Assembly: GCA_002050435.1 (NCBI GenBank)
Contig: MWYV01000064.1
Location: 1 to 44,034, forward strand
Length of the DNA: 44,034 nt
Origin: Chitinophagales bacterium 33-2
GTDB taxonomy: Bacteria; Bacteroidota; Bacteroidia; Chitinophagales; Chitinophagaceae
Direction: 5' to 3'
Every line of letters starts with the position of its first letter. Within the stretch, counting starts at the first letter, position 1. Positions 26,460 to 33,644 of the stretch are shown piece after piece. The translations under genes were made by a program, and so were the position numbers. The notes under the pieces were generated by a model that was not told the DNA's origin, ran no database searches, and saw only the letters and a program-made list of their open reading frames with translations.

Positions 26460-27308
26460 ATGATGTTTTTCCTACAGGCCACCTCCCATTCAAGCATTTC
26501 CCTGGTTCTCTTCCTGGGAACGTTAGGTATGCTGGTGCTGACCATTGGCCTGATCCTGTTCATTATTTTTCACCAGAGAAAAGTGATCCGGTATCAGTTG
26601 AAACTGCAACACATGGAACATGAGCAACAAAAAATATTATTGAATGCTTCCATACGCTTGCAGGAAGAAGAAAGACAAAGACTCGCAGCAGATCTGCATG
26701 ACGATGCAGGACCTTTATTGGCCACCGCACGTTTATATTTAAGTGAAAACCTTGTCAACCAGGACAAAGCCACACAACTTCAATCTATTTTTCAGGCAAG
26801 ACAAATATTAGATGATACCATTCAGCTGATCCGGAATATCAGTCACAATCTTATGCCTCCGACATTAAAGAATTTTGGACTTGAATCTGCAACAAATGAC
26901 CTTTTTCAAAAAATCAGTGGATCGGGTGCTATAAATGCCAGCAGCAGGTTTCATGATTATAAGGAACGTTTAAAACCAGAAGTGGAACTCATCGTATTCC
27001 GTGTGATACAGGAATTGATCAATAATATTTTAAAGCACAGTAATTCCAGCTTTATCCACCTGACCCAGAATGTTCATGCAGGCATGTTTATTCTCAGAAT
27101 TCACCATGATGGGAGAGGAATCGTGCAGGCTGATTTTGAAAAGTTGAATAAAAGCAATGTAGGACTGGGTTTGAAAAATATCAGTAGCCGGCTGAGGGTT
27201 GCGCAGGGCAGTATTTATTTTGAAAAAGATCCTTCCCAAACTTATTATAAGGTTACTATGGAAATACCTAAAGAAGAACAATTAGAATCGATGGGTACAA
27301 AATCCTAA
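26460..27308 (+). CDS. HisKA_3-type sensor histidine kinase (module 2)
   Basis: A 282-aa kinase. One membrane segment (about residues 13-37) is followed by a coiled stretch, then the HisKA_3 box with phospho-acceptor His80 (RLAADLHDDAGPLLATA) and a HATPase domain with NNILKHSN, HHDGRGI and VGLGLKNISSRLR. No extracytoplasmic or PAS domain is present. It is a paralogue of the kinase at 22297 with the same short layout. The start could also be the second Met (26463). It lies one base after the 7TM gene and 21 bp before the regulator gene. Confidence 0.94.
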   Translation: MMFFLQATSHSSISLVLFLGTLGMLVLTIGLILFIIFHQRKVIRYQLKLQHMEHEQQKILLNASIRLQEEERQRLAADLHDDAGPLLATARLYLSENLVNQDKATQLQSIFQARQILDDTIQLIRNISHNLMPPTLKNFGLESATNDLFQKISGSGAINASSRFHDYKERLKPEVELIVFRVIQELINNILKHSNSSFIHLTQNVHAGMFILRIHHDGRGIVQADFEKLNKSNVGLGLKNISSRLRVAQGSIYFEKDPSQTYYKVTMEIPKEEQLESMGTKS

Positions 27309-27329
27309 TTTTATTCCGGAGTTCAGGTT

Positions 27330-27980
27330 ATGGATGTAATCAAAGTAGCAATTGCCGACGACCACAAAATATTCCGGAAAGGCGTAATCCTTTCTCTCCG
27401 GCCTTATACAAATATTAAATTTGTGTTGGAAGCAGAAAATGGAAACGACCTGCTCCTGGGCCTTCCGGCCACCGAACCTGATGTTGTACTGATGGATCTG
27501 CGCATGCCAGGTAAAGATGGAATAGAAACGACTAAACTGGTAAGTAAGCAATTTCCCAAAATTCATATCCTTGTGCTGAGCATGTATGAAGATGAACGTT
27601 TTGTTTCGCACCTGATGGAGAATGGCGCGAACGGATACCTGCTGAAAAATGCTGAACCTTCGGAAATCCGGAAAGCAATTATTGATGTCCATGAAAAAGG
27701 ATATTACCTTAATAGTTTTGTAAACCGCATCCTTCTTAAAAAAGCACATTCCAAACAAAAAGTTGTTCCCTCATTAAGCCGGGAGATTACCTTAAGCGAT
27801 AAGGAGCGGGATGTGCTGAAGTATATCTGCATGGAGTTTACCGCACAGGAAATTGCGCAAAAAATGGATATCAGTCCCAGGACAGTAGAAGCAATAAAAG
27901 ACAGGCTGATGGAAAGGTTTGGAAGTAAGAACACTGCCGGACTTGTATTTTTTGCAGTTAAAAACAACCTCGTAGATTAA
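27330..27980 (+). CDS. NarL/FixJ-family response regulator (module 2)
   Basis: A 216-aa regulator. Receiver: Asp10-Asp11, phospho-acceptor Asp56 (LMDLRMP), switch Ser in VLSMYED, Lys in YLLKNAEP. Output helix-turn-helix from about 150 (LSDKERDVLKYICMEFTAQEIAQKMDISPRTVEAIKDRL). It is the expected partner of the kinase immediately upstream. Its stop abuts the stop of the convergent dprA gene with no base between. Confidence 0.95.
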   Translation: MDVIKVAIADDHKIFRKGVILSLRPYTNIKFVLEAENGNDLLLGLPATEPDVVLMDLRMPGKDGIETTKLVSKQFPKIHILVLSMYEDERFVSHLMENGANGYLLKNAEPSEIRKAIIDVHEKGYYLNSFVNRILLKKAHSKQKVVPSLSREITLSDKERDVLKYICMEFTAQEIAQKMDISPRTVEAIKDRLMERFGSKNTAGLVFFAVKNNLVD

Positions 27981-29081
27981 TTAAACTAACCTGTACACTT
28001 TCCCGGGCAAACATTCAATCATCGCATGCAACTCCAGGTTTAATATAGCTGCCGCAGTTTGGCTACTACTCATTCCAGAAGTTAAATTGATCTCATCGAT
28101 TGATAATGGTCCTTTTTCTTCCAGTAACTGAAAAATGCTGGTTTCTTCCGATGAAAGTTCAACAAATAATTCTTTTTGCTTCTTGATTTTTTTATTTTTT
28201 TCTTTCCATCCCATTGCTGTTAAAAGGTCTTCCGCTTCCGTAATGAGTTGCGCCTTGTTATTTTTAACCAGGTAATTACAACCACTGCTTTTGTAGTCCG
28301 TTATTCTTCCCGGAACAGCAAATACATCCCTGTTATAAGAATCAGCAAGTTTCGCTGTTATCATGCTTCCGCCTTTGTAATGGGTTTCTATCACCAGGAT
28401 TGCATCGCACAAGCCGGCAACGATCCGGTTCCTTAATGGAAAATTGTGTTTCTCAGGTTTAGTGCCGCTAACAAATTCCGTCACCAAACAGCCTTTATTC
28501 TTAACCATCTCTTTTGCAAGGTGCGTATTGCTGTTGGGATATATGGTATGCAAACCATGTGCAACCACACCAACAGTAGTCAGGTTATGTTTTAAAGCAG
28601 CTTTGTGCGCGGTGGCATCTATGCCCAATGCCAGTCCGCTAATGATCATTACATCATGTGATGCAAGTGCTTCCACCATTTGGTCAGTGATATTTTTTCC
28701 ATATTCACTTGCACTCCGGGTGCCAACAATACCAACAATGCGTGCACTGTTTAATTCCGTATCGCCTTTAAGAAAAAGCAGTACAGGTGCATCATAACAA
28801 TGCAATAGCCTTCGGGGATAACCTGGATCAGTAATAAATAGTTTTTTGATCCCGAATTTGTCTAGAAACACAAGTTCCTTTTCGGCAATTGAAAAATCGT
28901 TGAAGGATTTTATTGACGCGGCCCTCACCGTGCCTATGCCTTCAATTTTTTCAAGAGTGGAATGTTTTGCTTTAAAAACGGAAGCGGCATCACCAAAATG
29001 CTGGATCAGCAGGCGGGTATGAACATCTCCAATGTTGGGTACCAAAGGAAGAGAGATCTGGTATATCAGTTCGTCATTCAA
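27981..29081 (-). CDS. dprA: DNA-processing protein DprA
   Basis: DprA binds incoming single-stranded DNA during natural transformation and loads RecA. The 366-aa protein has an N-terminal helix-hairpin-helix-like region (LVPNIGDVHTRLL, KIEGIGTVRA), the Rossmann-like DprA core from about residue 100 (IVGIVGTRSASEYG, VMIISGLALGIDATAHKAAL, VAHGLHTIYP, HNFPLRNRIVAGL, KGGSMITAKLA, VFAVPGR) and a C-terminal winged-helix region from about 300. All the core motifs are present, so it should be functional. It is convergent with the module 2 regulator, stop against stop, with no visible terminator. Confidence 0.97.
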   Translation of the reverse strand: MNDELIYQISLPLVPNIGDVHTRLLIQHFGDAASVFKAKHSTLEKIEGIGTVRAASIKSFNDFSIAEKELVFLDKFGIKKLFITDPGYPRRLLHCYDAPVLLFLKGDTELNSARIVGIVGTRSASEYGKNITDQMVEALASHDVMIISGLALGIDATAHKAALKHNLTTVGVVAHGLHTIYPNSNTHLAKEMVKNKGCLVTEFVSGTKPEKHNFPLRNRIVAGLCDAILVIETHYKGGSMITAKLADSYNRDVFAVPGRITDYKSSGCNYLVKNNKAQLITEAEDLLTAMGWKEKNKKIKKQKELFVELSSEETSIFQLLEEKGPLSIDEINLTSGMSSSQTAAAILNLELHAMIECLPGKVYRLV

Positions 29082-29161
29082 TGAAAAATAATAAAAGAAT
29101 TGTGCGGTAGTTGAGGGCCAAAATAAATTCAGCCCCTTTCATTTGCACTGATGATTTTCTT

Positions 29162-31075
29162 TTATTTGGATAGTATTTTTAACCCGGTTCTCCGGTTTAA
29201 TGCTCTTCCTTCTTCTGTGTTGTTGTCAGCCACTGGTTTTGTGGCGCCAAATCCTTTGGCAAGTAAGCGGTCGGCTTTTATTCCTTTAGAGATCAGGTAT
29301 TGAATTACCGAGCGCGCCCGGTTTTCCGATAGCTTTTGGTTATCAGCTGCATTACCCGCGTTGTCGGTATGGCCCTCAATTTGAATTTTTATGGTTGGAT
29401 TGTCTTTCAGCAACTGGATAACCTGGTCCAACTCCACCTGGCTTTCCGGTTTAAGGTCAAATTTGTTTACATCAAAGAAAACATTGTTTAATACGATAGC
29501 AGCATCAGCTTCGATCGGCTGCAGCGGAATGTTCTTTTCATAAGTTGCGTCAGGATCTTTCTCTTTCAACGAATAATGATCTGAATAAAATAAATAACCT
29601 CTCCTGCTTACATTAAATGCATAATCTTTTCCAACAGGAAGTGTGATAAGATAATTACCTGTTTCGTCTGTTTGTACCCGGGAAATCAGTTGTTTGGTTG
29701 CCAGGTCGATCAGTTCTACAGTGGAAGGCAAGCCAAGTTTTGTTTTATTGTCAAACACTTTTCCTTTCACCCAAAGAGTTTTCGCGGGGCGTATGGCATC
29801 TCTTATTTCAAATTGATAAATGTCAAGTCCTCCACGGCTATCACTCCGGTCGCTGGCATAGTAAGCCGTTCTTCCATTAGATTCAATAAAGATGGTGCCT
29901 TCGTGACTGATTGTATTGATGGGATAGCCCAGGTTTTCGGGCTTTCCAAAAGTTCCATCACTCTTTTTTCTTACTACAAATAGATCTTCTTCTCCATATC
30001 CGGGAAGACCTGTAGAAGCAAAATAAAGCGTCTGGTTGTCGGCATGTATAAATGGTGAGGATTCATCACCAGCGGTATTGATTTCCGGACCAAGGTTTTC
30101 GGGTGTGCTCCATTTTCCGTTAGCCTGCAACCGGGATACATAAAGATCACTTCCACCAAAACCACCAGGTCTGCGACTGGTAAAATAAAGATCTCTTTTA
30201 TCAGGCGAAAGACATGGTTGCGATTCCCACTGATCTGTATTGATATTTCTACCAAGGTTCATTGCTTCACTCCACCCATCATTTGTTAGGTAAGAAATAT
30301 AAAGATCGCAGCTTCCAAATCCATCCTGGCGGTTACAGCCTGTAAACACCAGCCAGTTCCCATCCTGGGAAATATTCTGTGCGCCTTCATTCATGGGTGT
30401 ATTGATACTCCCGTTTAACCTTACAGCCTGGTTCCACGTGTTTTCTTCTTTCCTGCTGCCAAAAAAGTCTTCATTAAAATTATTGAGTCTTCGGGTGAAA
30501 ATTAACTGGCTGCCATCAACAGGCATGGAAGGAAAATATTCTGATTCTGAAGAATTGATTGCATCACCAAGGTTGATGGGTGTAAATACATATTGTTGAT
30601 CCTTATGCTGCTTTTCATATGCTACTGCAAACTGAAACGTTTTTTTCCTGTATTCAGCAGCTTTTTTTGTATTGGGATGCAGGTTTTGTTTTGTAAGCAA
30701 TAACTCAATTTCATCCAGTGCTTTTTGAAACTGCCCCAGGCCTGCCAGATTGATTGCATACGGGAGTTTATAACCGAATGTATAATTCGCGTCAATTTTA
30801 AATGCATTTTCATATGTTGCAACGCTAGCCTGGTAATTTTTTAACTGGCCGAAAATGCCGCCGAGGGAAAGATAGGCATCCACATATTTTGCATCACGTC
30901 GTATGGCTTCTTCAAGTGCTTCAACCGCATCTTTATATTTTCCATCCTGCACTTTTTCAATGGCTTTATTATAAGATTCGATCGCTTTTTTGTTCACTTT
31001 TGATGCATCATACTGTCCGAAAGAAGTGATCGTGAACAGGATACCAGCCAACAGGAGCGGGACACGGTTAATCAT
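29162..31075 (-). CDS. TPR/PD40/OmpA outer-membrane protein (PorE-like)
   Basis: A 637-aa envelope protein with a signal peptide (MINRVPLLLAGILFTITSFG). Residues about 25-130 hold TPR repeats (AIESYNKAIEKVQDGKYKDAVEALEEAI, YLSLGGIFGQLKNYQAS). Residues about 170-430 hold PD40/WD40-like repeats (EYFPSMPVDGSQLIFTRR, QPCLSPDKRDLYFTSRRPGGFGGSDLY, SSPFIHADNQTLYFAS). A carboxypeptidase-regulatory-like domain spans about 435-510 (VKGKVFDNKTKLGLPSTVEL). An OmpA domain spans about 525-637 (FFDVNKFDLKPES, IEGHTDNAG, SENRARSVIQYL, ALNRRTGL). This order matches PorE of T9SS, which ties the apparatus to the peptidoglycan; paralogues outside T9SS also exist. Confidence 0.9.
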   Translation of the reverse strand: MINRVPLLLAGILFTITSFGQYDASKVNKKAIESYNKAIEKVQDGKYKDAVEALEEAIRRDAKYVDAYLSLGGIFGQLKNYQASVATYENAFKIDANYTFGYKLPYAINLAGLGQFQKALDEIELLLTKQNLHPNTKKAAEYRKKTFQFAVAYEKQHKDQQYVFTPINLGDAINSSESEYFPSMPVDGSQLIFTRRLNNFNEDFFGSRKEENTWNQAVRLNGSINTPMNEGAQNISQDGNWLVFTGCNRQDGFGSCDLYISYLTNDGWSEAMNLGRNINTDQWESQPCLSPDKRDLYFTSRRPGGFGGSDLYVSRLQANGKWSTPENLGPEINTAGDESSPFIHADNQTLYFASTGLPGYGEEDLFVVRKKSDGTFGKPENLGYPINTISHEGTIFIESNGRTAYYASDRSDSRGGLDIYQFEIRDAIRPAKTLWVKGKVFDNKTKLGLPSTVELIDLATKQLISRVQTDETGNYLITLPVGKDYAFNVSRRGYLFYSDHYSLKEKDPDATYEKNIPLQPIEADAAIVLNNVFFDVNKFDLKPESQVELDQVIQLLKDNPTIKIQIEGHTDNAGNAADNQKLSENRARSVIQYLISKGIKADRLLAKGFGATKPVADNNTEEGRALNRRTGLKILSK

Positions 31076-31162
31076 CTTATGAAGTTAAGCCGCAAAGAAA
31101 GTTTTTAATAGAAAATCATGAAGTTTTAACAAAATCGGGAAGGCAGTTTAACTTGCAGATTG

Positions 31163-31786
31163 TTAAGGAACATTTATGTATTTATGTACCTGGAGGCTTA
31201 ACTGCCATTGGGGATTTGACTTGATGTATTCAATGATCAAAGGGGTCATCTCAGCTGCCTTTTCCCATTCAGGCTGGAGAAAAAGCCGGCATTCAGTTGA
31301 TACAAGCGCAGCAAATTTTTCAGCCCATTGAAAATCGCTTTTATTAAAAACAACGACTTTCAATTCATGTGCGAAGGGAATGACTTCAGCTAATGGAGCT
31401 TTAAATTTTTTCGGGGACAAAGTGATCCAGTCGGGCTGTCCGGAAACAGGGGAACTACCTGAGGTTTCAATGTGTATTTTTTTACCAGCCAATTTTAGCA
31501 TTGAAATCAGTGGCTCAAGGTTGTGTAAAAAAGGTTCACCACCTGTAATCACAACGATCTCTCCAGGAAATTGCGCTGCTTGAGACACCAGCACTTCCAC
31601 GTTCCATAAAGGATGCTTGCCTGCATCCCAGCTTTCTTTTACATCGCACCATACACATCCCACATCGCATCCACCAAGCCTGATGAAATAAGCGGCCTTT
31701 CCCTGGTGCACACCTTCACCCTGGATCGTATAAAACTGTTCCATTACAGGCAGCGTGGTAATATCAGCAGGAGCGGAAATATGCAT
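31163..31786 (-). CDS. queE: 7-carboxy-7-deazaguanine synthase
   Basis: QueE is a radical SAM enzyme that converts 6-carboxytetrahydropterin to 7-carboxy-7-deazaguanine in queuosine synthesis. The 207-aa protein has FYTIQGEGVHQGKAAYFIRLGG and the [4Fe-4S] cluster Cys triad at residues 40, 44 and 47 (C-x3-C-x2-C), then VVITGGEPFLHNL and HIETSGSSPV. Length and motifs fit the Bacteroidota form. Its ATG overlaps the folD stop by one base (TGATG), so it is translationally coupled to folD; both relate to one-carbon or pterin-linked metabolism. Confidence 0.94.
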   Translation of the reverse strand: MHISAPADITTLPVMEQFYTIQGEGVHQGKAAYFIRLGGCDVGCVWCDVKESWDAGKHPLWNVEVLVSQAAQFPGEIVVITGGEPFLHNLEPLISMLKLAGKKIHIETSGSSPVSGQPDWITLSPKKFKAPLAEVIPFAHELKVVVFNKSDFQWAEKFAALVSTECRLFLQPEWEKAAEMTPLIIEYIKSNPQWQLSLQVHKYINVP

Positions 31787-32682
31787 CAGTTTTCCTTTTC
31801 GTCATAATAATGTTTCATCGCACAGGCTTTAAAAGTGTTCTTCATTAAAGCTGCAATGGTCATGGGCCCAACACCGCCAGGAACCGGAGTAATAAATGCC
31901 GCTTTTGGTGCCACATTTTCAAAATCAACATCACCACTGAGGCGGTAGCCCGATTTCCGGTTCTTGTCTTCAATGCGGGTGATGCCTACATCAATTACCA
32001 CAGCTCCCTTTTTTACCATGTGTGATTTAATAAATCCAGGCCTTCCCAATGCTGCAATAAGAATATCCGCTTCGCTGCAGATCGCTTCCAGGTTTTGTGT
32101 ATTGGAATGACAGATGGTCACCGTGCAGTTTCCCGGGTAACCACTACCACTTAACAAGATGCTCATAGGCCGGCCAACTATATTACTTCTGCCAACTACT
32201 ACGGCATGTTTACCTTTTGTTTCGATCTTGTAATGTTCCATTAAAAGAAGGATGCCATAAGGTGTGGCGGGAATAAAAGTTGGCTGACCTAAAACCATCC
32301 TGCCTACATTATTTGGATGAAATCCATCTACATCTTTTTCAGGTTCAATCGAATTGATCACTTCATCTGCTGAAATATGATTGGGTAAGGGAAGTTGAAC
32401 CAGAATGCCATCTACATCAGGATCAAGGTTCAGATCATTGATAACATCCAGCAATTTAAAACTAGAAATAGCTTCCTCCATACGAATGAGCGTTGATTTA
32501 AAACCTACTTCTTCACAGGCCTTTACTTTTGAAGCCACATAAGTTTCACTTGCCCCATTATTGCCCACAAGAATGGCAACCAGGTGAGGAACGCGCTCAC
32601 CCCTGGATGCCAGTTGTGCCATCTCTAGTTTAAGCGCATCTCTGATAGCCTGCGAAGCTTCCTTGCCGTTTAAAATCTGCAT
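31786..32682 (-). CDS. folD: Methylenetetrahydrofolate dehydrogenase/cyclohydrolase
   Basis: FolD is the bifunctional enzyme that interconverts methylene-, methenyl- and formyl-tetrahydrofolate in the cytoplasm. The 298-aa protein has the catalytic Tyr-x3-Lys in ETYVASKVKACEEVG, QLPLPNHI, PEKDVDGFHPNNVGR, the NADP site VVVGRSNIVGRPMS and the C-terminal PVPGGVGPMTIAALMKNT. It is the first gene of a folD-queE pair. A -7 box lies four bases upstream of its ATG. Confidence 0.98.
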   Translation of the reverse strand: MQILNGKEASQAIRDALKLEMAQLASRGERVPHLVAILVGNNGASETYVASKVKACEEVGFKSTLIRMEEAISSFKLLDVINDLNLDPDVDGILVQLPLPNHISADEVINSIEPEKDVDGFHPNNVGRMVLGQPTFIPATPYGILLLMEHYKIETKGKHAVVVGRSNIVGRPMSILLSGSGYPGNCTVTICHSNTQNLEAICSEADILIAALGRPGFIKSHMVKKGAVVIDVGITRIEDKNRKSGYRLSGDVDFENVAPKAAFITPVPGGVGPMTIAALMKNTFKACAMKHYYDEKEN

Positions 32683-32686
32683 TGCG

Positions 32687-32694
32687 CAAAAGTA
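32687..32694 (-). promoter_or_regulatory. -7 box of folD
   Basis: Minus-strand TACTTTTG matches TAnnTTTG and ends four bases before the folD ATG at 32682, which suggests a leaderless or near-leaderless transcript. No -33 TTG at a standard distance. Confidence 0.5.
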
Positions 32695-32822
32695 AGAAAG
32701 CGCTTTAGAGAATTATTAAAAAAATCCAACTGCAGTACAAACATTAGGTTTTGTACATAAAAATGAAGGGAAAAGATTTTTTTACGTGTGATTTACCCCA
32801 AGGCGCCGGCACATTCTGAAAC

Positions 32823-32830
32823 TAGCTTCG
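32823..32830 (+). promoter_or_regulatory. -7-like box of the PorV-like gene
   Basis: TAGCTTCG, one mismatch from TAnnTTTG, ends four bases before the ATG at 32835. A similar TTCG variant is seen upstream of prs (TATCTTCG). Confidence 0.4.
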
Positions 32831-32834
32831 AATC

Positions 32835-33644
32835 ATGAAGCAATTGACTTGCCTGTTTGCGATGATGATGGCGCTTGTTGCGGAAGCGCAGCAGGCAGGA
32901 TGGCCACAAGGACTGACGATGTTGCGCATTGCTACTTACGACAAACACCATACGGATGCATTTTCATTTGGTTTGAATCCTGCAGGTTTGGGAGGCATTA
33001 AAAAGTTTTCTGTGGGCATTGCAGGCGAAAGAAAATATTTTATGGAGGAGTTAAACGAAATGTTGGGTGTGATCGGTATACCAACCAGCAAATTGAATAT
33101 CGGGATGAGGTTCCTTAGGTTCGGAAATGCTGTTTACAATGAAAATCTTATTGGAATTGGTTTTGGTAAATCTGTATCGCCCCTCATAGATGTAGGAATT
33201 CAGTTCAATTATTTCTCAAGATCTGTTCAAAACTATGGAAGTGCAAGCGCGGTAAACGCTGAAGCCGGATTCGTGTTCCATATTTCAGATGTTTTCAGAA
33301 CAGGGATTCATATATACAATCCAACTGGTGTTAAGGTGGGAAAAACTTCCGAGCGGATGGCTTCAGTGTATACTGTGGGATTAGGGTTTGCGCCTTCGGA
33401 AAAATTTTTTCTTGCATTTGATATCCGGAAGGTAGAAGATCAGCCGGTGCATGTTCATTCAGGATTTCACTATTTTATTGTGGAAAGGGTTAGGTTAAGT
33501 GGGGGAATGACATCGGCTGCATCTTCTTTTTATGCAGGCTTTGCTTTTAAACTGAACAACCTGCATCTTTCCATTTATGGTGGAAACCATTCAGTATTGG
33601 GATGGACTCCGGGTCTTGCCCTAAATTATATTCATCAGCAATGA
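32835..33644 (+). CDS. Predicted outer-membrane beta-barrel protein (PorV/PorQ-like)
   Basis: A 269-aa protein with a signal peptide (MKQLTCLFAMMMALVAEA). After AFSFGLNPAGLGGIKKFSVGIAGERKYFMEELNE come many amphipathic strands (LIGIGFGKSVS, DVGIQFNYFSRSV, FRTGIHIYNPTG, YTVGLGFAPSEKFFLAFDIRK, YAGFAFKLNNLHLSIYGGN). The FGLNPAGLG element resembles the N-terminal region of PorV/PorQ-type barrels. It has no enzymatic motif. It overlaps the next gene by 4 bp (ATGA), so the two are made together; their products may act as a pair in the outer membrane. Family assignment is tentative. Confidence 0.75.
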   Translation: MKQLTCLFAMMMALVAEAQQAGWPQGLTMLRIATYDKHHTDAFSFGLNPAGLGGIKKFSVGIAGERKYFMEELNEMLGVIGIPTSKLNIGMRFLRFGNAVYNENLIGIGFGKSVSPLIDVGIQFNYFSRSVQNYGSASAVNAEAGFVFHISDVFRTGIHIYNPTGVKVGKTSERMASVYTVGLGFAPSEKFFLAFDIRKVEDQPVHVHSGFHYFIVERVRLSGGMTSAASSFYAGFAFKLNNLHLSIYGGNHSVLGWTPGLALNYIHQQ

